21,241 nucleotides of DNA from Bacillota bacterium (lineage in GTDB: Bacteria > Bacillota > Limnochordia > Limnochordales > ZCTH02-B6), in assembly GCA_017578085.1 (NCBI GenBank), contig PKQR01000022.1:1-21241 (forward strand), given 5' to 3'. Positions 1-6,971 of the stretch are shown piece by piece. The stretch's first letter is position 1. Each line of letters begins with the position of its first letter. Made by a program: the position numbers and the translations under genes. A model generated the notes under the pieces. That model was given only the letters and a program-made list of their open reading frames with translations. It was not told the DNA's origin and did not search any database.

Positions 1-488
1 TCGTCGGCTTCGGCCACGAAGTGCGGGCCTCGCCCAAGCTTGGCGTTGCCGCCGAACTCCCGGAGCTCGCCGCCGACGGCGATGGTGGGATCGAGGCCCG
101 CCCGCTCGAGCACCAAGGCGATCATGGCCGTGGTCGTCGTCTTGCCGTGGGTGCCGGCCACCGCGATGCCGAACCGGCCGTTGAAAAGCCGCGCCAGTAG
201 CTCGCCCCGGGAGATGATGGGAATGCCCCGCTCCCGAGCGGCCACGACCTCCGGGTTGACCGCGGGCACGGCGCTTGAGACGACCACCGTATCCGGGGCT
301 TCCTGCTCCACGTGGGCGGCCCGGTGGCCGATGTAGATGCGGGCGCCCAAGGCGCGCAAGCGTTCTGTGGCGGCCGATTCCGACAGGTCGGAGCCGGTCA
401 CGGCGACGCCCTGGGCCAAGAGGATCCGGGCGAGACCGCTCATGCCTGCACCGCCGATGCCGATGAAGTGGACTTTCTGCTGCGACAT
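1..488 (-). CDS. murC: UDP-N-acetylmuramate--L-alanine ligase (MurC), N-terminal part
   Basis: MurC is the cytoplasmic ATP-dependent ligase that adds the first residue, L-alanine, to UDP-MurNAc. Only about 162 codons lie in the window; the gene runs off the left edge, so this is a window truncation and not a broken gene. The ATG at 488 opens with MSQQKVHFIGIGGAGMSGLA, the Rossmann-type UDP-binding start of MurC. Further on come the TGSD motif and the ATP-binding loop GTHGKTTTTAM (about residues 113-123), which is diagnostic for MurC because the GTHGK form differs from the GTNGK/GSNGK of MurE/MurF. A good ribosome binding site (AAAGGGG, 7 nt before the ATG) supports the start. It is the last dcw gene visible, 127 bp after murG, a gap longer than others in the cluster and holding two overlapping hairpins. 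Confidence 0.96.
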   Translation of the reverse strand, partial: MSQQKVHFIGIGGAGMSGLARILLAQGVAVTGSDLSESAATERLRALGARIYIGHRAAHVEQEAPDTVVVSSAVPAVNPEVVAARERGIPIISRGELLARLFNGRFGIAVAGTHGKTTTTAMIALVLERAGLDPTIAVGGELREFGGNAKLGRGPHFVAEAD

Positions 489-584
489 GCTGCGTCCCCT
501 TTCTGCGCGGCCGGCTGGGTCACGGGGCGGGCGCAGGCGAGTACTCCATTCTATGCATGCCCAAAAACCCCTGTTCTTGCCTTC

Positions 585-615
585 GGACAGCCCGGCCTGT
601 CCAAGGTCGCCGGGC
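585..615 (-). promoter_or_regulatory. Overlapping inverted repeats between murG and murC
   Basis: Two perfect stems share bases and cannot form together: GCCCGGC (590-596) with GCCGGGC (609-615), and GGACAG (585-590) with CTGTCC (597-602). The first begins directly after the murG stop codon. No T-tract follows closely on the minus strand, although TTTTT lies about 25 nt further on and a TAGAAT hexamer (548-553) could be a -10 box for murC; no good -35 is seen. This may be a processing or attenuation element, a weak terminator plus promoter, or chance in GC-rich DNA. Confidence 0.35.
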
Positions 616-1785
616 TCAGCCGCGAGCGGCCCGCTCGATCAGGTCGGCGATGTGCTGCGCCGCCTCGGGCCGTGCCAGGGCGCGGCTGGCCATGCTCATG
701 CGCGCAAGGCGCCCTGGATTCTCCATGAGCGCGCTCACCTGTGCCACCAGCCCATCCCCGTCGAGATCCTTGTCCTGCACGACCACCGCCGCACCCGCTT
801 GAGCCAGCGCCCGCGCATTGGCGTCCTGGTGACCCTCGGCTGCGAATGGGTACGGCACCAGGATCGCCGGCAAACCGCGGGCGGTGATCTCGGCCAGCGT
901 GATCGCCCCGGCTCGACTGACCACCAGGTCCGCGGCGGCGTAGGCCGCGGGCATGTCGTGGATGTAGGGCACCACGTGCCACCGGCCGAGGACAACATGT
1001 TCCGGGTCAAGGCGCACCACGGGCGTGCCCGGCGCGGCTGCACGCATACGCCTCTCGGCCTCCTCGACCACGGCCGCAAAGCCGGCCTTGCCCGTCTGGT
1101 GCAGGATCTGGATCCCCAGCCGGTCCATCAGCAGCGGTGCGGCCACAAGCAGCGCCTGGTTGATGGAGCGCCCGCCTTGGCTGCCGCCAAAGACCAGCAG
1201 TGTCTTGCGGTCCGGGTCCAGCCCAAACTTGGACAACCCCGCGTCGCGAGTGGCCGTTAACACGTCCCGCCGTATTGGGTTGCCCGTCACCACCACCCGG
1301 GTCCCACCGCCCAGGTAGGCCTTGGCCTCTGGATGGCCCAGGGCGACGCACGCGGCAAACCGGCCTAGCAACCGGTTGGTGAGGCCTGGGTACGCGTTCT
1401 GCTCCTGGAGCACCACCGGCACGCGCATAAGGAGCGCCGCAGCCATCGCGGGGCCTGACACGTAGCCGCCCGTCCCCACCGCCACATGGGGACGGAACCG
1501 GCGCACAATGCGGGCGGCCTCCACCACACCACGAAAGGCTGTCCACCCGGTGCGCAAGACGTCCAGGGACAGGCGGCGCCGCAAGTAATGGGCCGGGATA
1601 GCGGCAAACGCGAACCCTGCCCGGGGCACGATGTCGGCCTCCAGTCCCCGTTGGGTGCCGACAAACAAGATCTCAGTATCCGGCCGGCGAGCCTTCAGCG
1701 TCTCGGCAATGGTGATGCCGGGATAGATATGGCCGCCGGTGCCGCCGGCCGCGATGAGAACCCGCAACCTACGCTCTGGTTCCAT
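616..1785 (-). CDS. murG: Undecaprenyl-PP-MurNAc-pentapeptide GlcNAc transferase (MurG)
   Basis: MurG transfers GlcNAc from UDP-GlcNAc to lipid I, giving lipid II on the inner face of the membrane. The 389-residue product shows the GT28 signatures in order: GGTGGHIYP (14-22), GGYVSGP (106-112), EQNAYPG (128-134), GNPIR (168-172), GGSQG (200-204), then SRAGAITLAE and the PYPFAAEGHQ loop of the C-terminal UDP-GlcNAc domain. Length fits the family. The ATG start lies 17 bp inside ftsW, and its upstream stretch has no purine-rich binding site, so translation is probably coupled to ftsW. An alternative TTG at 1767 would give MRVLIAAGG, which matches the usual MurG N-terminus closely. The family call is sure; the start is not. 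Confidence 0.96.
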   Translation of the reverse strand: MEPERRLRVLIAAGGTGGHIYPGITIAETLKARRPDTEILFVGTQRGLEADIVPRAGFAFAAIPAHYLRRRLSLDVLRTGWTAFRGVVEAARIVRRFRPHVAVGTGGYVSGPAMAAALLMRVPVVLQEQNAYPGLTNRLLGRFAACVALGHPEAKAYLGGGTRVVVTGNPIRRDVLTATRDAGLSKFGLDPDRKTLLVFGGSQGGRSINQALLVAAPLLMDRLGIQILHQTGKAGFAAVVEEAERRMRAAAPGTPVVRLDPEHVVLGRWHVVPYIHDMPAAYAAADLVVSRAGAITLAEITARGLPAILVPYPFAAEGHQDANARALAQAGAAVVVQDKDLDGDGLVAQVSALMENPGRLARMSMASRALARPEAAQHIADLIERAARG

Positions 1786-2887
1786 GGCTGGATATGTTCA
1801 GGAGGACGCCCACCGACGCCAGCGTCATGAGGAGGGACGATCCCCCATAACTGATGAACGGCAGCGTAATCCCGGTGGCCGGCAACGATCCGGTCACGAC
1901 ACCGATGTTGAGCAACGCCTGAAACACGATCATCGTGGTGATCCCGACCGCTAGAACGCAGCCATATACGTCAGGGGCCCGCAAAGCCGCCCGGTATCCC
2001 CGCCAAGCCAAGAGCAAGAACAGGAGCACCACCGTCGCCGTGCCGGCGAACCCCAGCTCCTCTCCCAGGATCGCAAAGATGAAGTCCGTGTGCTGCTCAG
2101 GGACGTACAGGTACTTCTGCCTCCCCTCGCCGAGGCCAAGCCCAAACAGTCCCCCGGACCCGATGGCCAAGAGCGACTGGACCACGTTCCAACCGGCGTC
2201 CATCCGGTCCGCCCACGGGTCAATGAACGCGAGCAGCCGCCGCATGCGGTAAGGCTCCATATAAATCAAGAGCCCCAAGCCCGGCAGGCTGAGCAGGCCT
2301 ACGAAAAGCAAGTGGACCACCCGGGCTCCCGCGGCAAACAGCACAATGAAGGCGGTAACCACGATGGCCACGCCGGTCCCGAAGTCGGGTTCCAAAAGGA
2401 CAAGCCCAAACGCGGCGCCCACGACCACCAGCGGCGGTACAAGCCCGCGGAAAAAAAAGGCGATCTGCCCTTTGCGCGCGGCGGCGAAGGCGGCCATGTA
2501 ATTGACCAGCGCGAACTTCATGATCTCCGACGGCTGGACGTTGAACGCCCCGAGGCTGATCCACCGGCGCGCCCCGCCGACCTCCGTCCCAACAAACAGC
2601 ACGAGCACGAGGCCGAGAAACCCCGCGACCAAAAGCGGCACCGTGAGCAGCCGGAAAAACCGGTAGTCGATCCGCATCAACAGCACCATGGCCACGAGGC
2701 CCGCCACCGCTACCACGGCCTGCCGCTTGACATGATAGTACGGGTCGCCGTACTGGATTAGCCCAGTCACGCTCCCGGCGCTGGTGACCATTAGAAGGCC
2801 GATGGCCAAGAGCGCCACGGCAGCGGCAAAAATGAGAACGTCGGGTCGACCCGGTGCCGGCTGCACCGCTCCACCTCCGGAACGCAT
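1769..2887 (-). CDS. ftsW: SEDS-family septal peptidoglycan glycosyltransferase FtsW (SpoVE-like)
   Basis: FtsW/RodA/SpoVE proteins polymerise lipid II into glycan strands together with a class B PBP. The 372-residue protein has the expected polytopic profile of about ten hydrophobic segments. SEDS landmarks are GARRWISLG (105-113), QPSEIMKF (118-125), PEQHTDFIFAILGEELGF (263-280, with the Asp of HTDF being the residue known as essential in the family), and the C-terminal PFISYGGSS (343-351). The start is ATG at 2887, 39 bp after mraY, with only a weak binding site (GGGA). In most dcw clusters murD lies between mraY and ftsW; here it does not. Sequence alone does not separate vegetative FtsW from sporulation SpoVE; position next to murG fits either. 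Confidence 0.94.
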   Translation of the reverse strand: MRSGGGAVQPAPGRPDVLIFAAAVALLAIGLLMVTSAGSVTGLIQYGDPYYHVKRQAVVAVAGLVAMVLLMRIDYRFFRLLTVPLLVAGFLGLVLVLFVGTEVGGARRWISLGAFNVQPSEIMKFALVNYMAAFAAARKGQIAFFFRGLVPPLVVVGAAFGLVLLEPDFGTGVAIVVTAFIVLFAAGARVVHLLFVGLLSLPGLGLLIYMEPYRMRRLLAFIDPWADRMDAGWNVVQSLLAIGSGGLFGLGLGEGRQKYLYVPEQHTDFIFAILGEELGFAGTATVVLLFLLLAWRGYRAALRAPDVYGCVLAVGITTMIVFQALLNIGVVTGSLPATGITLPFISYGGSSLLMTLASVGVLLNISSHGTRA

Positions 2888-2926
2888 CGCGTCCCAATTG
2901 TATGAACCCCGCCCGGCCCCGATGCG

Positions 2927-3880
2927 TCAGCGCAGGCCCAACAGCCCCGCCGCGGCGAAGGCCAGGCACACCAGCCAAAAACGCGTTACCACCTGGGGCT
3001 CCGCCCACCCGCTGATTTCAAAGTGGTGGTGGAGCGGGCTCATGCGAAAGATGCGGCGGCCGCCCGTCAGGCGGAAATAGGTCACTTGGATGATGACCGA
3101 CAGCGTCTCCACCACAAACAGCCCGCCGACGATGACCAGGAACAGCGGCGTGCCCGTAAACAGGGCCACCGCGCCCAAGGCCCCGCCCAGGGCGAGAGCC
3201 CCCGTGTCGCCCATGATCACCTGGGCCGGGTGGGCATTGAACCAGGCAAAGCCCAGGCACGCGCCCCCCATCGCCGCGGCAAACACGGCCACATCGGCGT
3301 ATCCTAGCACGTACGCGACGACGCCCATCGTGATGGCCGCCACCGCTGTGGACCCGGCAGCCAGGCCGTCGAGGCCGTCGGTAATGTTAACGGCGTTGGC
3401 GGTGCCGACCAGCGTCCCCACGGCGAGCAGTAAGTAAAGCCACTCGGGCACCGTCCACAGGCCTTCCATAAAGGGCACCCGCAGGTGGGGGCCAACCCGG
3501 CTCAAGGCCGCCCAGGCGACAACGAGCGCAAGGCCAAACTGTAACACCAGCTTTTGCCGGGCCTTGAGCCCCAACGAGCGGCGGGCAAGGAGCTTGGACA
3601 AATCGTCGACGAAACCCACGGCTCCATAACCCACCAGCGCCAAGAGCAGCGGCCACAACGCCGCCGGATCCGGGGCAAAAGCGGCGGTGGCCGCCACGAC
3701 GCCGGCGATGATCAAGACCCCTCCCATCGTCGGCGTGCCTGCCTTCTTGAGGTGGGTCTTGGGGCCGTCCTGCCGGACAAACTGCCCTACCCGCAGCCGC
3801 TGCAGCCACCCGATGGTGGCCGGCCCGAGTATCACCGCCACGGCAAAAGCAAATGCGGCCGGATAGATGATGGTCGTCAC
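2927..3880 (-). CDS. mraY: Phospho-MurNAc-pentapeptide transferase (MraY)
   Basis: MraY moves phospho-MurNAc-pentapeptide from UDP to undecaprenyl phosphate, making lipid I in the membrane. The 317-residue protein is polytopic. It carries all the family marks: KAGTPTMGG (46-54), the Asp pair in GFVDDLSK (92-93), NAVNITDGLDGLA (162-174), MGDTGALALGG (223-233, catalytic-site Asp225) and MSPLHHHFE (280-288) with the HHH motif. The start is GTG at 3880; its GTGA overlaps the murF stop by 4 bp, a typical translational coupling, with AAGG/GGTGA upstream. Length is typical of Gram-positive MraY. Downstream, 39 bp separate it from ftsW. Confidence 0.97.
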   Translation of the reverse strand: MTTIIYPAAFAFAVAVILGPATIGWLQRLRVGQFVRQDGPKTHLKKAGTPTMGGVLIIAGVVAATAAFAPDPAALWPLLLALVGYGAVGFVDDLSKLLARRSLGLKARQKLVLQFGLALVVAWAALSRVGPHLRVPFMEGLWTVPEWLYLLLAVGTLVGTANAVNITDGLDGLAAGSTAVAAITMGVVAYVLGYADVAVFAAAMGGACLGFAWFNAHPAQVIMGDTGALALGGALGAVALFTGTPLFLVIVGGLFVVETLSVIIQVTYFRLTGGRRIFRMSPLHHHFEISGWAEPQVVTRFWLVCLAFAAAGLLGLR

Positions 3881-5325
3881 GCTGACTCACCGCCTTGGCC
3901 CTCGAGCAGCGCTGCGGCCACCCGCTCCAGGCGCAGACCCCGCGACGCCTTCACCAGCACCACGTCGCCGGGGCGCACAAACCCCTTTGCCCACGCTGCG
4001 GCCGCCGCCGCATCGGGAAACGTGGCCACCCGCTCAGGCGCGAGGCCCGCTTCGACGGCCGCGGCCGCCATCGTGCCGGACCACCGGCCGACGGCCGCCA
4101 GCTGGTCAACTCCCGTCGCAGCGGCAACCCGGCCCACCTCCCGGTGGGCTGCTTCGCTCAGCGGGCCGAGTTCCAGCATGTCCCCCAAAATCGCCACGCG
4201 CCGGCCTCCATCGAGTTCCCGCAAGAGCTCCAGGGCCGCCGCCATGGACGCGGGGCTCGCGTTGTACGCGTCGTTGATGACCCGCACCCCGTCGGACCGC
4301 ACGCGCAACTCCATGCGCATCGCGGAGGCGTGCTTGGAATACGCCGCAAGCCCCCACGCCACCTCGTCCAAGGTCAAGCCTAAAGCGAGCGCCGCGCCCG
4401 CGGCCGCCAGGGCGTTGTACACGTTGTGCCTTCCCGGTGCGGGCACCGAGATCCTGCGCCGCTGGCCCTGCCAGTGGAGGGTAAACTCGATGCCTTCCAG
4501 GCCCCGGCTCACCACTGCGCTGGCCTGCACGTCCGCCTCCGGCCCGCAGCCGTAGAAGATCGTCCGGCTCCGCGCCGCGCCGGCCATCGCCCGCACCAGC
4601 GGGTCGTCGGCGTTGAGCACGGCCCAACCGTCCTCGGGCAACGCCTCGACCAGCTCCTGCTTGGCCTTCGCGATGTTCTCGATGCTCCCCAAGAGCTCCA
4701 GGTGCACCGGGCCGACGTTGGTGACGATCCCTACGTCCGGGCGGGCGATCTCGGCCAACTGCCGGATTTGCCCGGGGCCCCGCATGGCCATCTCCAACAC
4801 CAGCACTTGGGTGCCCCGCGGCGCGGCCAAAACGGCCAAGGGCAGCCCGACTTCGTTGTTGTAGTTGCCGGCGGACTTGGCCATGGACCAGCGAACGGAA
4901 AGGACCGCCGCGGCCATGTCCTTGGTGGTCGTCTTGCCGTTGCTGCCCGTCACAGCCACTACCCGGGCGCCAAGCCGCGACCGCTGCCATTTCGCCAGGC
5001 GGTGCAAGGCCGCCAGGGGATCGTCTACGGCGATGACGGCCGCGCCGCCTGGGACCGCGCCCCGCCCGCCGGCGGCCGCGCTCGCGCCGCCCCTGACGGG
5101 GAAGGGCCGTCCCTCCTGCCAGAACGTCGCCGCTGCCCCCCGCGCCAGCGCGTCCGGCACAAAGTCGTGGCCGTCGAACCGTTCACCTTTAAGGGGGACA
5201 AACAGATCACCCGGCGCGAGTGTCCGGCTGTCGGTGGACACGCCCCGCACCACGGTGCGCGGGTTCCCCGACATCAGGCGGCCGCCTACGGCCTGCGCGA
5301 GCAGGTCAACCGGAAGAGGCTCCAT
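3877..5325 (-). CDS. murF: UDP-MurNAc-tripeptide--D-Ala-D-Ala ligase (MurF)
   Basis: MurF adds the D-Ala-D-Ala dipeptide to UDP-MurNAc-tripeptide in the cytoplasm, completing the pentapeptide. Counted from the ATG at 5325 it has 482 residues. Visible are the N-terminal VSTDSR motif, the ATP loop GSNGKTTTK (127-135), GNYNNEVGLPL (153-163), the central NADDP and the C-terminal INDAYNA/SPASM ligase-domain motifs. The ATG is preferred because AAAGGAG lies 10 nt upstream; a TTG at 5331 gives two more residues but puts the site only 4 nt away. The gene overlaps murE by 20 bp and mraY by 4 bp. An odd point is a Gly/Ala-rich stretch at about 76-94 (GGASAAAGGRGAVPGG) between the N-terminal and central domains, which looks like a low-complexity linker insertion. 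Confidence 0.95.
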   Translation of the reverse strand: MEPLPVDLLAQAVGGRLMSGNPRTVVRGVSTDSRTLAPGDLFVPLKGERFDGHDFVPDALARGAAATFWQEGRPFPVRGGASAAAGGRGAVPGGAAVIAVDDPLAALHRLAKWQRSRLGARVVAVTGSNGKTTTKDMAAAVLSVRWSMAKSAGNYNNEVGLPLAVLAAPRGTQVLVLEMAMRGPGQIRQLAEIARPDVGIVTNVGPVHLELLGSIENIAKAKQELVEALPEDGWAVLNADDPLVRAMAGAARSRTIFYGCGPEADVQASAVVSRGLEGIEFTLHWQGQRRRISVPAPGRHNVYNALAAAGAALALGLTLDEVAWGLAAYSKHASAMRMELRVRSDGVRVINDAYNASPASMAAALELLRELDGGRRVAILGDMLELGPLSEAAHREVGRVAAATGVDQLAAVGRWSGTMAAAAVEAGLAPERVATFPDAAAAAAWAKGFVRPGDVVLVKASRGLRLERVAAALLEGQGGESA

Positions 5326-6805
5326 CGCCAAACCGCTCCTTTAGGGCGTGGGCCGCTTCTTCCCGATCGTCGAAGTGCACGGTGCGGTCGCGGAAAACCT
5401 GGTACGTCTCGTGGCCCTTGCCGGCGATGAGGACGATATCGCCCGGCTGGGCGAGCCGGATCGCCTCCCGGATCGCGTCCCGTCGCTCGACGATGACGTG
5501 GTAGCCTCCCGGCGGCGGGCCTGCGGCCAACACCCCCGCCTCCACCTCACGGCAGATGGCTTCCGGATCTTCGCTGCGTGGGTTGTCCGAGGTGATAATG
5601 ACCACATCGGCCAGGCGCGCCGCGATCGCGCCCATGGCCGGGCGCTTGCCCCGGTCCCGGTCGCCGCCGCATCCAAAGACGACCAGCACCCGCCCCTGTG
5701 CAAACCCGCGGCACGTCTGCAGCACGTTTTCCAGGCTGTCGGGCGTATGCGCGTAATCGACCAGCACCGTGAAATCCTGACCCCGGTCGACGCGCTCAAG
5801 CCGCCCCGGCACGCCGGGCACCTTCTCGAGGGCTTTACGGATAACCGCGAGCGGCACGCCCTCGTGCCACGCCACCGCCGCCGCGGCCAGCGAGTTGTAG
5901 ACGTTGAAGCGGCCGGTGAGCTGCAGCTGAAGCGGCAGCACGCCGGCCGGGGTGTAGGCGCGATAGGAAACGCCCGACGGCCGCACGATGACATCCTCCG
6001 CATACACATCCGTGCGCTTCCCGATGCCGTACCCGATGACGGGCACCCGGGAAGCGTCGCTCATCCGGCCCGCCTGGGGGTCGTCCATGTTGATGACGGC
6101 CGCCTTGCGGGGCTTGGCCCCCGCGGGATCAAGAGAAGCGAACAGGCTCGCCTTAGCCGCGGCGTAGTCCTCAAACGACTCGTGGAAATCCAGATGGTCC
6201 CGGGTGATGTTGGTGAAAACGGCCACGTCGTACTCCGCGCCCACCGTCCGCCGCAGGGCCAAGGCGTGAGAGGACACCTCCATCACCGCATAGTCCATCC
6301 CGCGCTCGGCCATATGAAACAGCAGCCGCTGGAGGTCCAGCGACTCGGGGGTCGTCCGGTGGGACTCCAGCACCTCGTTGCCGATCAGGTGGCGGATGGT
6401 GCCGATGAGGCCTACCTTGTAACCGGCTTCCTCCAGCACCGCCTTGATCAAGTGCGTTGTGGTCGTCTTGCCGTTGGTGCCCGTCACGCCCACCAGCCTG
6501 AGCCGCCGGGAAGGAAACCCGTAGAAGGCCGCTGACAGGCGCGCCAAGGCCTCGCGCCCGTCCGGCACGACCACTTGCACGGGCGCCCCTTCCACCGGGC
6601 GCTCAGCGACGACGGCCACGGCACCCCGCGCCAGCGCCTCCTGGACGAAAGCATGGCCGTCAAAGCGCAAACCGCGCCAGCAGACAAAGAGATCCCCCGG
6701 GCGCACTTCCCGGGAGTCATACGCAATGCCCCCGACGTCAAGGGCCGGATCGCCCTGCAGCAGGGTGTACTCAGGCACGTGGGCGAGCAGCGAACGTAGC
6801 TCCAT
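5306..6805 (-). CDS. murE: UDP-MurNAc-L-Ala-D-Glu--meso-diaminopimelate ligase (MurE)
   Basis: MurE adds the third stem-peptide residue. The 499-residue product has the N-terminal UDP-binding domain (YDSREVRPGDLF, 29-40), the ATP loop GTNGKTTTT (109-117), HRTTPE (149-154), the likely carbamylated Lys218 in YAAAKASLF, YAHTPDSL (351-358) and DNPRSEDP (407-414). DNPR is the known signature of enzymes selecting meso-diaminopimelate over lysine, so the cell wall is predicted to be of the A1-gamma DAP type. The ATG start at 6805 has an excellent site, AGGAGGT, 4-5 nt upstream. It overlaps murF by 20 bp at its 3' end and follows the PBP gene after 166 bp, the longest gap within the cluster. Confidence 0.97.
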   Translation of the reverse strand: MELRSLLAHVPEYTLLQGDPALDVGGIAYDSREVRPGDLFVCWRGLRFDGHAFVQEALARGAVAVVAERPVEGAPVQVVVPDGREALARLSAAFYGFPSRRLRLVGVTGTNGKTTTTHLIKAVLEEAGYKVGLIGTIRHLIGNEVLESHRTTPESLDLQRLLFHMAERGMDYAVMEVSSHALALRRTVGAEYDVAVFTNITRDHLDFHESFEDYAAAKASLFASLDPAGAKPRKAAVINMDDPQAGRMSDASRVPVIGYGIGKRTDVYAEDVIVRPSGVSYRAYTPAGVLPLQLQLTGRFNVYNSLAAAAVAWHEGVPLAVIRKALEKVPGVPGRLERVDRGQDFTVLVDYAHTPDSLENVLQTCRGFAQGRVLVVFGCGGDRDRGKRPAMGAIAARLADVVIITSDNPRSEDPEAICREVEAGVLAAGPPPGGYHVIVERRDAIREAIRLAQPGDIVLIAGKGHETYQVFRDRTVHFDDREEAAHALKERFGDGASSG

Positions 6806-6922
6806 CGCGACCTCCTGATGCGTCCTTGCCTACTACGGCGCCGGTTTGAGTGTTTCCTCCCAGCATTGCCTCTATTTTTCCAACCCGTCCGGCCTCGAGC
6901 GCCCGGGCCTCACCCGTAGTGG

Positions 6923-6952
6923 TTTTAGCCCGCCGGGTTTTGGGCCGCCGGG
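6923..6952. repeat. Two tandem 15-bp repeats in the PBP-murE gap
   Basis: TTTTAGCCCGCCGGG (6923-6937) is followed at once by TTTTGGGCCGCCGGG (6938-6952), 13 of 15 bases identical. They lie just after the PBP stop codon, within the 166-bp gap before murE. No clear hairpin with a T-tract is formed on the minus strand, so I do not call a terminator. The role is unknown; small local duplication is the simplest reading. Confidence 0.45.
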
Positions 6953-6971
6953 GTCGTGGCCCGCCCGGCCA

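Noticed and set aside
2090..2761. Plus-strand open frame of 223 codons opposite ftsW
   Set aside because: Low-complexity polar product antisense to a clear SEDS membrane protein.
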